Part shown: in pieces, positions 18,796-26,362 of the stretch
Layout of the letters: each line of letters opens with the position of its first letter
How positions within the stretch are numbered: the stretch's first letter is position 1
Source of the DNA: Sphaerisporangium flaviroseum
Lineage (GTDB): Bacteria; Actinomycetota; Actinomycetes; Streptosporangiales; Streptosporangiaceae
DNA length: 64,000 nt
Reading direction: 5' to 3'
Assembly: GCF_039537005.1 (NCBI RefSeq)
Contig: NZ_BAAAZR010000001.1
Span: 62,001-126,000 of the forward strand
Notes under the pieces: model-generated
Databases searched by the model: none
Seen by the model: the letters and a program-made list of their open reading frames with translations, nothing else
Told to the model about the DNA's origin: nothing
Made by a program: the position numbers and the translations under genes

Positions 18796-18930
18796 GTGGC
18801 CCTTCGCTACGTCGACATCGTTTGGCGGCCACTTGTGGAGCTTCCGCCGGGAGACCGACTGGACCCCAAGGGGGAGCGCCACTACAAGACGTATCTGGAG
18901 GGTAAACCCGCTAGAGAGCTTCAAAGGTGA
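18796..18930 (+). CDS. Possible short protein or gene remnant, 44 aa
   Basis: A GTG-initiated frame reads VALRYVDIVWRPLVELPPGD then LDPKGERHYKTYLEGKPARE and stops at 18930. The composition is protein-like, but it is short, has no good ribosome site and I do not recognise it. It could be the tail of a lost gene. Confidence 0.25.
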   Translation: MALRYVDIVWRPLVELPPGDRLDPKGERHYKTYLEGKPARELQR

Positions 18931-18993
18931 GGGTTAGGTGTCCTCACCTGCGGGTGAGCTGGCAGCCGGTTGTTGAGGCCTTATGCCCGGGTC

Positions 18994-19480
18994 ATGAGGT
19001 ATCCCGATGGTGGTGGGTTGACCGCCGATCAGCGATTACGCCGGGAGCAGGTGCGGATGCGGGCGGCGGACCGGTTCGCCCAGGGTGCCGCTGACGCGCA
19101 GGTGGCGGCCGAGTTCCGGGTCTCGCTGATGTCGGCCGGCCGGTGGCGGCGGGCGCTGGAGAACGGCGGACGCCAGGCGTTGGTGTCCAAAGGAGCCGGC
19201 GGGGCGGTGTGCAAGCTGGATGATGCCCAGCTGGCGCATCTGGAGCAGGTCCTGGAGGCGGGGCCGATGACCTACGGCTGGCCGGACCAGTGCTGGACCC
19301 TGGCCCGGATCGCCGAGGTGATCGAGAAGGTCTTCAAGGTGGGCTACACCCTGGGCGGGGTGTGTTACCTGCTGCACCGGCTGGGCTGGAGCTGGCAGGC
19401 ACCCGCCAGGCGCGCCGCCGAACGCGATGAACAGGCCATCGCCGGCTGGAAGGACGAGCAGTGGCCGATCATAAAAGGCT
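18994..19480 (+). pseudogene. IS630-family transposase, N-terminal part only
   Basis: From MRYPDGGGLTADQRLRREQV the frame gives the paired helix-turn-helix region of IS630 transposases (VAAEFRVSLMSAGRWRRALE; GWPDQCWTLARIAEVIEKVF; VCYLLHRLGWSWQAPARRA), ending in the typical ERDEQAIAGWKDEQWPIIKG. The DDE catalytic domain that should follow is missing: the sequence switches to unrelated DNA near 19480. Inactive. Confidence 0.75.
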
Positions 19481-19534
19481 GGCGGCCATCGCGACCGGAA
19501 GCGGCGCGCTGCTGCCGGACCTTCCCGGTTTGCG

Positions 19535-19682
19535 AAGTCCGCGCCGTGGACCAGCCGGGAGGCGGCCGCCGCGAGCGCGGTCCCCGGCGAGGTACCGCTG
19601 GACCGGCTATGGCACGCGGTTCCGGCGTTCCCCACGGTCAGCGAGGTGTGGCTACGGCTACTGGAGACGTACGGCCGCTGAC
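19535..19682 (+). pseudogene. C-terminal remnant of a pyridine-nucleotide disulfide oxidoreductase-like gene
   Basis: One frame reads SREAAAASAVPGEVPLDRLW then HAVPAFPTVSEVWLRLLETY and stops at 19682. Dimerisation-domain tails of the mercuric reductase/lipoamide dehydrogenase group end in a similar PFPTxSE motif. No upstream part remains; it abuts the truncated IS630. Assignment rests on this short motif only. Confidence 0.35.
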
Positions 19683-19928
19683 CGCCCGGCCAAGTACTGG
19701 TGCCATAGCGGCCGGCCGCTCTACCGAAACCGAAGGCCGGCGAGAGGATCGAATCGAGCCACATCGAGCTCGCCACCGAACTGGTCATCCGCGGTTCGAC
19801 CTCCGCCTTGCGACCCTGGGACGCCTCCTGCGAGGCTCCCTGACTCCGGCCTGCTCGCCGGATCGCCGGATCGCCGCGGGCTCCCTGCGGATCGGGCGCG
19901 AGTCTGGACATTTCTGCCCGGGGATGGC

Positions 19929-19960
19929 GCACCCTCTCCCGCGCTGCCGGGAGAGGGTGC
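19929..19960 (-). terminator. Terminator of the fascin-like gene
   Basis: GCACCCTCTCCCG and CGGGAGAGGGTGC form a perfect 13-bp stem with a 6-nt loop, about 20 nt beyond the stop of the gene at 19980. No long T-run, as is common in high-GC actinomycetes. Confidence 0.75.
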
Positions 19961-19979
19961 GACCGGGTGCCGTCCACTG

Positions 19980-20528
19980 CTACTGGAGCGAGAACCTCTC
20001 CCAGGGCCCGATGGAGCCGGCGCGGGCGCGCAGCATCCCGTACCGGTCACCGGTATTGCCCAGTTCGGCGGAGACGTAGGTCTGGACGTTGGCGCGCCGG
20101 ATCGCCACGCAGCCCGTCCCGCAGGAAATGATCCGGAACTCCTCCCAGGGCCCGACCTTGTAGGCGCGGGCGCGGAGCATCCCCTTGGTGGCGCCCGTGT
20201 TGCCGAGCTCCGCGGACACGTAGTTCCCTTCCGTCGACCAGATCGAGTCGTACAAGAGGCCCTGGCAGATCCTGAACTTCTCCCAGGGCCCGACCTTGGT
20301 GGCGCGGGCGCGCAGCATCCCGTCGTTGCTTCCGGACCAGCCGAACTCGGCCGAGACGTACCTGCCGTTGGCCAGCGACTTGATGGCGCGGGTCTGACAG
20401 CCGGCCGAGGCGGCCGAGACGCCGGCGGTCGACTGTGCGGCCGCCGACGAGGCGAGCGCGGGTGAGGGCGCGAGCGCCGTGATCACGCCGGCGAGGACGA
20501 GCCCCGAGGCCGCAAGGACCTTCTTCAT
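19980..20528 (-). CDS. Secreted fascin-like beta-trefoil protein
   Basis: 182 residues. The start MKKVLAASGLVLAGVITALA is a signal peptide cleaved around ALA-SS, with AAGGGGG as a strong ribosome site; an upstream ATG at 20585 is not used. Three repeats of about 45 residues share YVSAE-x-G and MLRARA-x3-GPWE-x-F, the pattern of a fascin-like/actin-crosslinking beta-trefoil. Such domains bind carbohydrate or protein surfaces. Four Cys in the mature part may form disulfides. It follows the MerR gene by 134 nt in the same direction. Confidence 0.75.
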   Translation of the reverse strand: MKKVLAASGLVLAGVITALAPSPALASSAAAQSTAGVSAASAGCQTRAIKSLANGRYVSAEFGWSGSNDGMLRARATKVGPWEKFRICQGLLYDSIWSTEGNYVSAELGNTGATKGMLRARAYKVGPWEEFRIISCGTGCVAIRRANVQTYVSAELGNTGDRYGMLRARAGSIGPWERFSLQ

Positions 20529-20662
20529 GCAATCCCCCTTGTGTGGCAATGCGGTCGGAGGAATTATGATCGGGCCATAAGCCACCTTTCAGAGTTCCTG
20601 GCGGTCGTTATCCCTCTGTGATCATGGACGGTCGTCTGGAACGGGATCGTTCGATCGGTCGA

Positions 20663-21412
20663 TCACCGTCCCCATTTCTCCGGCTCCCGTCGTCCGTACT
20701 CGACGAGGAGCTCGAACACCCGCCGCTGGCCAGGGCTCATATCGCTCAACATCATCTGCCCGAACCGTGCCGTGGCGGCGACGGTGGCCGTCTGGTCCGC
20801 GGTGAGCTCGGCGGGGACGTCAGCGGGCAGCAGTTCCGGCAGCATGGCGTAGAGCTCGCCTGCGATCTCGCCGACGCGAGGGTCGTTAGCTTCGGCGTCC
20901 GCCAGCGCGGCCAGCTTCTGGTCCCATATCTGCCACGGCGAGTCCTGCCCGGCGCCGGTGAGATAGGGGTCCACGAACTCCGGCAACGCCACCTCCGCCG
21001 CCCGGAGCATGCCGATCTCGCGCGGGGGCAGTTCCAGGCCGCGGACGGCCGCGGCGAGTTCGGGGGACAGCGTCGGATCGTCCCCGTCTTCGAGCAGGCG
21101 CGCTATCACGGCACGTCGGCGCTGGATATCCGCTTCTCCGTCTGCCAGCTCCGCATCCAGCTCGACCAGTATCTCCTTCACGTCCACCGCGCCCGTGTCC
21201 GTCTCCGCCAGAGCGTCGGTGACCTCGCTGAGTCCCATGCCAAGTGCGGTGAGTTTGCGGATCTGCAGCAGGCGGCTCAACGCGCTCAGTCCGTAGCTTC
21301 GATAACCGCTGGAGTTACGCTCCGGCTCGGCAAGCAGTCCGATCCGGTGGTAGTGACGTACGGTCCGTGGAGTCACGCCCGCGAGCTTGGCGATTTCGCC
21401 GATCAGCAACAT
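20663..21412 (-). CDS. MerR-family transcriptional regulator
   Basis: 249 residues from MLLIGEIAKLAGVTPRTVRH, the MerR winged helix, followed by GYRSYGLSALSRLLQIRKLT and the dimerisation helix. A ~150-residue C-terminal effector domain of unknown ligand follows. The ATG at 21412 is chosen because the MerR fold starts there; the upstream open frame to 21463 crosses the promoter at 21420-21450. It is probably self-regulated through that promoter and could also act on the fascin-like gene behind it. Confidence 0.85.
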   Translation of the reverse strand: MLLIGEIAKLAGVTPRTVRHYHRIGLLAEPERNSSGYRSYGLSALSRLLQIRKLTALGMGLSEVTDALAETDTGAVDVKEILVELDAELADGEADIQRRRAVIARLLEDGDDPTLSPELAAAVRGLELPPREIGMLRAAEVALPEFVDPYLTGAGQDSPWQIWDQKLAALADAEANDPRVGEIAGELYAMLPELLPADVPAELTADQTATVAATARFGQMMLSDMSPGQRRVFELLVEYGRREPEKWGR

Positions 21413-21419
21413 GGCGAAC

Positions 21420-21450
21420 AGTAGAACCCCTGCCCTTACGTCAAGGTCAA
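21420..21450 (-). promoter_or_regulatory. MerR-type promoter of the regulator at 20663
   Basis: TTGACC and TCTACT are separated by 19 bp on the minus strand, the MerR hallmark. The -10 ends only about 8 nt before the ATG at 21412, so the message is probably leaderless. Confidence 0.5.
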
Positions 21451-21578
21451 GCCAGGGGGTCACCGCTCATCTAAGGGCGCACGGCAGGGCGGGACCTTCG
21501 TCTCCCGGCAAGCCTGAGGAGATCCAGTCTGTGCTTCCCCTCGTAGCGTAGAGACCGTACCCGAGATGAGGTTGGGTC

Positions 21579-21945
21579 GTGGGAGGCACCAGGCGGAGGT
21601 TTGATCCGGAGTTCCGGGCGGGCGCGGTGCGTATCGTCAAGGAGACCGGCAAGCCCGTCTCGCATGTCGCGCGAGACCTTCGTATCAACGCATACACGCT
21701 GCACAACTGGGTGCAGATGGATCGGTTCGCCACCGGAGAAGACGGCGGCGACAGCACGAGGAGCACGGCGCTGAAGGAATCGGCGGAGGAGGAGCTGGCC
21801 CGGCTGCGGCGGGAAGGCCGAGCTGGTCAAGCAGCACGCACGTGAGAGGGCCGCGTGGGAGAAGGATCGCGAGCAACTGGAAGACGAGCGTGATGTCCTC
21901 AAGCGTTCCGTGGTGTTGTGGGTCAAAGAGGCGATGGGCCGGTGA
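21579..21945 (+). pseudogene. IS3 OrfA, frameshifted
   Basis: The GTG frame starts with the helix-turn-helix RRRFDPEFRAGAVRIVKETG and HVARDLRINAYTLHNWVQ, then breaks near 21810. The leucine-zipper tail (ELVKQHARERAAWEKDREQL, then DVLKRSVVLWVKEAMGR) continues in another frame to a TGA at 21943-21945. One indel at GGGAAGGCCGAG accounts for it. Confidence 0.7.
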
Positions 21946-22678
21946 GCGTGGCGGCTTTCATCTGCTCCCAGAAGACCGAGTACGGCCTCGACTACATCGT
22001 CTCCTGCCGGGCGCTGGGTGTGTCGCAGCCCTGGTTTTACAAGTGGAGGAAGCGCATCGGCCAGGCCGCGCCGACGGCGCGCGAGCAGCGACGGGCAGCT
22101 CTGGATGAGGAGATCAAGCGCCTGTTCGAAGTCTCGGGCGGCACCTACGGCTCGCCCCGGATCACCCAGGACCTGCACGCCGCCGGCTGGAAGGTGTCGC
22201 AGAACACGGTCGCGGCGCGGATGGTCGAACTCGGGCTGGCGGGTCGCCCGCCGAAGACGCGTCGGTCGCTGACCCGGCAAGGCAGGCGCAAAGCCGCGCC
22301 GGACCTAGTGGGCGCAAGTTCACCGCAGTCGCCGCGGATGTGCTGTGGGTGGGCGACGGCACGATGATCGACACCGATGAGGGGCTGTTGTACCTGGCCA
22401 CCGTCGAGGACCTGTTCTCCCGCCGACTGCTGGGCTATGCGATGTCGGCGCATCACGATGCGGCGCTGACGGTTGCGTCGCTGCAGATGGCGGTGGCCAC
22501 CAGAGGCGGAGACGTGGACGGGGTGATCTTCCACTCCGACCGCGGGTCGGAGTACACCGCAGCCCGCTACCAGGCCGAATGCCGCAAGCACGGGGTCATG
22601 CAGTCGATGGGCCGGGTGGGGTGCGCGCTAGAGAAGAGGCAAGCGTCAACGGCCCTGCTGAGGGCCGTTGTGGCATAG
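21942..22678 (+). pseudogene. IS3 OrfB (DDE transposase), frameshifted and truncated
   Basis: Begins VAAFICSQKTEYGLDYIVSC and carries the HTH_21 region (GGTYGSPRITQDLHAAGWKV). A one-base deletion near 22309 shifts the frame; the core then resumes as ADVLWVGDGTMIDTDEGLLY (first Asp region) and GVIFHSDRGSEYTAARYQ (second Asp). After GRVGCALE the family sequence stops, so the catalytic Glu is lost. Inactive. Confidence 0.75.
22648..22669 (-). terminator. Hairpin behind the integrase remnant
   Basis: AACGGCCCT-GCTG-AGGGCCGTT, a perfect 9-bp stem, lies just beyond the end of the minus-strand integrase fragment. It may be the old integrase terminator. Confidence 0.45.
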
Positions 22679-22694
22679 GACCGTCTCTACGATT

Positions 22695-23095
22695 TCAGGG
22701 GATTGACATCTCCGCGGGGTTGCGGTCAAGCCACTCGTACCGCACGGCGAGGTTGAGCGCCGCCGAGATGATCGCGTGGATGCGGAGGATCGAGCCGGCG
22801 GCCATTGGCTTGCAGCGGTGCGGCGTACACCGCTTGTCGCAGGCGTGCTGCCGAGGGGTGCGGTGATCCTTGAGCGGCCCGCACCGACCGTCACAGACGT
22901 GCTCCCCGTCGCTGTGGTGCTCGATCTTCGGCAGTCGCTCGCACAGCCGGGAGCATCGCTTGAGGTGGGTGTACAGCGAGTCGAGCATGTCGGCCCGGAG
23001 CTTGCCGATCTTCACGTGTCCCAGGACGGGGCGGATGTGCCACTCGGCAGCTGCTCGACATGGCCCTTCGCGCGGCCAGATTCGCCCTTCGCCAT
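22695..23095 (-). pseudogene. Tyrosine-recombinase integrase, internally deleted and truncated
   Basis: The ATG at 23095 starts MAKGESGRAKGHVEQLPSG, like the N-terminus of pSAM2-type integrases. The arm-binding domain is then missing and the sequence resumes in another frame with the core-binding domain: AAEWHIRPVLGHVKIGKLRA, LDSLYTHLKRCSRLCERLP, a Cys/His-rich insert, and ILRIHAIISAALNLAVRYEW followed by LDRNPAE. It stops there, so the whole catalytic domain (R, HxxR, Y) is absent where the IS3 element adjoins. It lies beside a tRNA-Thr scar and close to tRNA-Phe, as expected for an element-borne integrase. Confidence 0.75.
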
Positions 23096-23196
23096 GGCGG
23101 CAAAGGTAGCCCCTGAAGTGCCTCACGGTCCACGACTTGGTCCACGATCAATGATCAAGCATCAACCGCATCAGCCGGAAATAATCCGAGACCGCA

Positions 23197-23233
23197 AGAA
23201 GCCCCAGGTCAGCGATAGCGACCTGGGGCTTCT
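23197..23233. terminator. Strong bidirectional hairpin
   Basis: AGAAGCCCCAGGTC and GACCTGGGGCTTCT pair perfectly over 14 bp with a 9-nt loop. It lies just downstream of the tRNA-Thr 3' fragment (minus strand), as a tRNA terminator would. Confidence 0.75.
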
Positions 23234-23239
23234 AATGGG

Positions 23240-23282
23240 AGCCGCCTAAGGGAATCGAACCCTTGACCTACGCATTACGAGT
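23240..23282 (-). repeat. 3' half of tRNA-Thr(CGT), attachment-site scar
   Basis: On the minus strand ACTCGTAAT (anticodon loop, CGT) is followed by a T-arm GGGTTCGATTCCC and the acceptor strand AGGCGGCT, as in actinobacterial tRNA-Thr(CGT). The 5' half is absent: the bases before the loop do not pair with the remaining stem. The homology begins at the anticodon loop, the usual core limit of pSAM2-type attachment sites. Confidence 0.7.
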
Positions 23283-23525
23283 CAAAACGTGGTCGTCTAC
23301 GAGCATCTCTCGGTGCCTCTTCACCCCTGGTGGGAGGGCATATCCCTGTGATCAACTTCTCTGAGTGTCCACGGCCGTCTAGGCACGCTGTTACTAGCAC
23401 CACTCTCGACCAAGCCGCCGGGTGGTTCGCTTCTGCGTCTAACCGGCCCGAAACCCTAACCCGCCCTGCTGTCCATGGCCTCCCGCCTAAAGGCAAGGAC
23501 GGTTGCTGTCAGTGGAGATCAAAAA

Positions 23526-23552
23526 CGCCCCGTAGCCGGATGGCTCGGGGCG
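23526..23552 (-). terminator. Terminator of the tRNA-Glu/Asp/Phe cluster
   Basis: CGCCCCG-AGCC and GGCT-ACGGGGCG pair with one bulge, followed on the minus strand by TTTTT. It lies 22 nt beyond tRNA-Phe. Confidence 0.7.
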
Positions 23553-23573
23553 CTTTGTGCTGTTCAGGTGATG

Positions 23574-23647
23574 TGGTCAGGGGCGGGGTCGAACCGCCGA
23601 CCTTCCGCTTTTCAGGCGGACGCTCGTACCGACTGAGCTACCTGACC
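23574..23647 (-). tRNA. tRNA-Phe (GAA)
   Basis: 74 nt. The acceptor GGTCAGG pairs with CCTGACC; D stem GCTC/GAGC; anticodon stem TCCGC/GCGGA around loop CTGAAAA (anticodon GAA); T arm GGCGG-TTCGACC-CCGCC. Its 3' half is duplicated at 16197-16238 and, degenerately, at 10019-10053, marking it as an integration target. Confidence 0.95.
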
Positions 23648-23674
23648 CGGAGGTGAACTCGACACCTTCCAGAG

Positions 23675-23749
23675 CGGTCCTGACGGGACTTGAACCCGCG
23701 ACCTCCACCTTGACAGGGTGGCGAGCACTCCAAACTGCTCTACAGGACC
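23675..23749 (-). tRNA. tRNA-Asp (GTC)
   Basis: 75 nt. Acceptor GGTCCTG/CAGGACC; anticodon stem CCACC/GGTGG around CTGTCAA (anticodon GTC); T arm GCGGG-TTCAAGT-CCCGT. It is 27 nt upstream of tRNA-Phe in the same transcript. Confidence 0.95.
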
Positions 23750-23855
23750 TTGCTTGCTACCGGGAGTTGTGGCCCCCGGCCCTTTGCGCTCGCTTAGCCT
23801 ACCAGCTCTCCGGAGATCTTCGCTCCGGCCTACCTGGCGAGCCTGAGCTCACGCG

Positions 23856-23928
23856 TGCCCCCAACGGGATTCGAACCCGTGCCGCCGCCTTGAAAGGGCG
23901 GTGTCCTAGGCCGCTAGACGATGGGGGC
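23856..23928 (-). tRNA. tRNA-Glu (TTC)
   Basis: 73 nt. Acceptor GCCCCCA/TGGGGGC; anticodon stem CCGCC/GGCGG around CTTTCAA (anticodon TTC); T loop TTCGAAT. First gene of the Glu-Asp-Phe cluster. Confidence 0.95.
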
Positions 23929-23977
23929 TCAGGACTCTCGCCCTGGATCCGTGACGCCTTCCGTCGGGGACTCCTGA

Positions 23978-24007
23978 AGCATAGGGGACACGAGCCCTCG
24001 ATGCCAA
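23978..24007 (-). promoter_or_regulatory. Promoter of the tRNA cluster
   Basis: On the minus strand TTGGCA and TATGCT are 18 bp apart, ending about 50 nt before tRNA-Glu and beginning just beyond the stop of the phosphoesterase gene at 24015. Confidence 0.45.
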
Positions 24008-24014
24008 AGTCGTT

Positions 24015-25685
24015 TCACTTGGATGGCGTCACAGTGCCGGCGCCTTGCCCCGTTGGCGGCGAGGCTGGAATCGGCTCCGGAGAAATTGTACGGCCAGGCT
24101 CGTGCTCCACGTACCGCTGGATCTGTACCCACTGTTCCCCGAGGCCGCCGAGCGTGACCTCGTCCCAGGCCTGGAGGCGATGGGAGGTCATGTCGAAGTA
24201 GAGCACGGACGCCTGGATCGGCGTCGGCTCATCGTGTTCGAGGCCCCGCAGCCCGGCCCCTCCCGTGGAGCCCTGGATCATCACCCGGGTGCCGGACGGG
24301 AGCATCTCGGTCGACCGTTTGTGTACATGCCCGGACAGGACCAGCGGCGTGGCCCCGCCGAACGCCCGTCCTATGGTCGGGTCGTGCACGGCCACCACGT
24401 CGACGGCGATCTTCTTGCCGGCCGAGCCCTCCGAACCGGCCGCGCCGGTGGTGGCGGTCTTCAACGATGGTGTGGACGTCGCGGACGGTTGGGGCGAAGG
24501 CGACGCGGAGGCCGGTGGTGACGCCTCGTCCGGGGCGTTCGGGCCGGCCGGCTTGGCATCGTCCTTCGCGGGCGTCAGACGGAGGGCGTGCGCACGTCCG
24601 AGATCCTCGAGCATCTGCGCGTCGGATTTGACGTCGACGGTCTTGTCGGGCGTGAACCTGGGGTCACCGACCCCGTAGATGCGCAGGCCTTCCACGGTCT
24701 TCCCAGCGCCGTCCAGCACGATCGCGTTCTTCTGCCGGGCGATCGCCTGCTGTGTGGCGATCGAGTCGTGGTTGCCTCGTACGTAGACGTACGGCACCCC
24801 GAGCTTGCCGATCTCCTCGACGAACCTGTTCTCCGCCTTGGTCCCATGGTCGGCGATATCACCGGTGTCGAGGACCACATTGATCTTGAACTGGTCCTTC
24901 AGCGAGCGGATCATGTTCCACGCGACCGGGTTGAGGTGGATGTCGGAAACGTGAAGCACGCGCAGGGTGTTCGGGTCGGGCGAGTACACCGGCAGCGTGG
25001 TCCCCGCGTGATAAAGCTGGGAAACGTTGGTGACGAGCTTGGCGAGCTGGCCCCGGTACTCCGAGAAGCGGGTGACGATCGACTCCGCGCTGCCGATGAG
25101 CGACGGCACACCGGTCAGCAGGCCGGTGTAGCGCGGCTCGGCGATCGAGCGGGGGTTGAAGGTCACCACCGACAGCACGGCGACCAGAGCCACCGCCACC
25201 AGGCTCCCCAGCCCCGTCCACAGCGCCCGCCGCCACGACCGGAAGACGACCAGTCCGGTCAGCAGGCCGCCGGCGACGGCGAAGGCCACCGCTCTGATCA
25301 GAAGCTCGCGCAGACCGGCCTGGAGGTCGGCCTCGATCAGGTTGGGCAGGGTCTCGGCCCAGCGAGGGCTTTCCAGGAGTTGCTGGGCGAGGTCGGCGTG
25401 AATGCCGTCCAAACTGAGGCTGAGCCGTAGCGGCCCGTGATGGGAGTCGAATCTCAGGGTGCCCAGGGGACGGATGTCCACGACCGTCTGGCCGACCCAG
25501 GACGGTTGCAGGCTCATCCCGATCTCCGCGGGCCCCACAGCGGTGCTCACGTGGGCGCCGATGGCGATCCCGAGCCAGGCTCCGGCCAACGCGACGACGC
25601 CGATCAGCAGGACGGTCGCGGTCCGGCGCGCGGCACGTCGCTCGTTGAGCCGCCGGGCGGCTTCCTTCCAGCGCATGAAATTCAT
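24015..25685 (-). CDS. Membrane-anchored metallophosphoesterase
   Basis: About 556 residues. An N-terminal membrane helix (ATVLLIGVVALAGAWLGIAI) is followed by an extracytoplasmic domain, further hydrophobic segments near residues 150-200, and a calcineurin-like phosphoesterase domain. Its metal motifs are in order: LRVLHVSDIHLN, DTGDIADHG, YVRGNHDS and, after a Pro/Ser/Thr-rich insert, VAVHDPTIG and LVLSGHVHKRS. It hydrolyses a phosphoester; the substrate is unknown. Such proteins often lie beside the tRNA-Glu/Asp/Phe cluster in actinomycetes. The start is uncertain (ATGs at 25685 and 25676). Confidence 0.85.
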   Translation of the reverse strand: MNFMRWKEAARRLNERRAARRTATVLLIGVVALAGAWLGIAIGAHVSTAVGPAEIGMSLQPSWVGQTVVDIRPLGTLRFDSHHGPLRLSLSLDGIHADLAQQLLESPRWAETLPNLIEADLQAGLRELLIRAVAFAVAGGLLTGLVVFRSWRRALWTGLGSLVAVALVAVLSVVTFNPRSIAEPRYTGLLTGVPSLIGSAESIVTRFSEYRGQLAKLVTNVSQLYHAGTTLPVYSPDPNTLRVLHVSDIHLNPVAWNMIRSLKDQFKINVVLDTGDIADHGTKAENRFVEEIGKLGVPYVYVRGNHDSIATQQAIARQKNAIVLDGAGKTVEGLRIYGVGDPRFTPDKTVDVKSDAQMLEDLGRAHALRLTPAKDDAKPAGPNAPDEASPPASASPSPQPSATSTPSLKTATTGAAGSEGSAGKKIAVDVVAVHDPTIGRAFGGATPLVLSGHVHKRSTEMLPSGTRVMIQGSTGGAGLRGLEHDEPTPIQASVLYFDMTSHRLQAWDEVTLGGLGEQWVQIQRYVEHEPGRTISPEPIPASPPTGQGAGTVTPSK

Positions 25686-25839
25686 CGTCGTCTTGCCTAC
25701 CCGAAAACATGGCGACACTCATAGCTTCCGCAAGTCAGCCTGAGTGTCGGTGATGGTCAAGAATGCCTCTCGCCGGCCTTGGGCCTCCCCGGCGGTACGC
25801 GCTATCGCACCGTCACGGTGGCGATGACACGATTGACCG

Positions 25840-26181
25840 GTGATCGATGTTTCGCGGGAGAAGTTCGAGGAGCTCGTGGCCGAGGCGCTGGACACGATCC
25901 CGCCTGAGTTGGCCCATGTGATGGAGAACGTGGTGATGGTCGTCGTGGACGACCCACCCGAGTCAGGGCTTCTGGGGCTATATACCGGCATCCCACTGAC
26001 CGAACGGGGCGAGTGGTACTCAGGGGTCCTCCCGGATCGGATCGAGATCTACCGGAACTCGATCTGCGAGATCTGCGAGACGGAGGACGAAGTCGTCGAG
26101 GAGGTGCAGATCACCGTTGTCCACGAAATAGCCCACCATTTCGGGATCGACGATGATCGCCTGCATGAGTTGGGGTGGTAG
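25840..26181 (+). CDS. Small metallopeptidase (minimal zincin, HExxH)
   Basis: 113 residues from MIDVSREKFEELVAEALDTI. The motif VVHEIAHHFGIDDDRLHELG supplies the two His and the Glu of HExxH, with a downstream acidic residue as third-ligand candidate. Length and layout match the short actinobacterial metallopeptidase family (DUF1025-like). No signal peptide, so cytoplasmic; substrate unknown. Confidence 0.85.
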   Translation: MIDVSREKFEELVAEALDTIPPELAHVMENVVMVVVDDPPESGLLGLYTGIPLTERGEWYSGVLPDRIEIYRNSICEICETEDEVVEEVQITVVHEIAHHFGIDDDRLHELGW

Positions 26182-26362
26182 ACCGCAAGGCACCGATCAT
26201 CTTTTGACCAGGTAAGCCTTCACTGGGACAAAGCCGCAATATCGGACCTGGGACGACTCCCGACCGTCAGCAGGGTTGCGCAACCGCGAGCGGACCGGGC
26301 ACCGTAGGTGACATACTGAACACGGTCTGTCAGGAACGGCCCAGCGAGCCCAGCGGAGACAT

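Larger units (their letters stand above)
21543..22692 (+). mobile_element. IS3-family insertion sequence, decayed
   Basis: Two overlapping transposase frames lie between imperfect ends: CGTAGAGACCGTACC at 21547 and, inverted, CGTAGAGACGGTCCT ending near 22690 (12 of 15 match). Both frames carry lesions and the right part is deleted. The element has cut into the integrase gene that follows. The exact ends are uncertain. Confidence 0.55.

Noticed and set aside
19036..19977. 313-codon minus-strand frame opposite the IS630 remnant.
   Set aside because: It is antisense to a recognisable transposase and has no family features.
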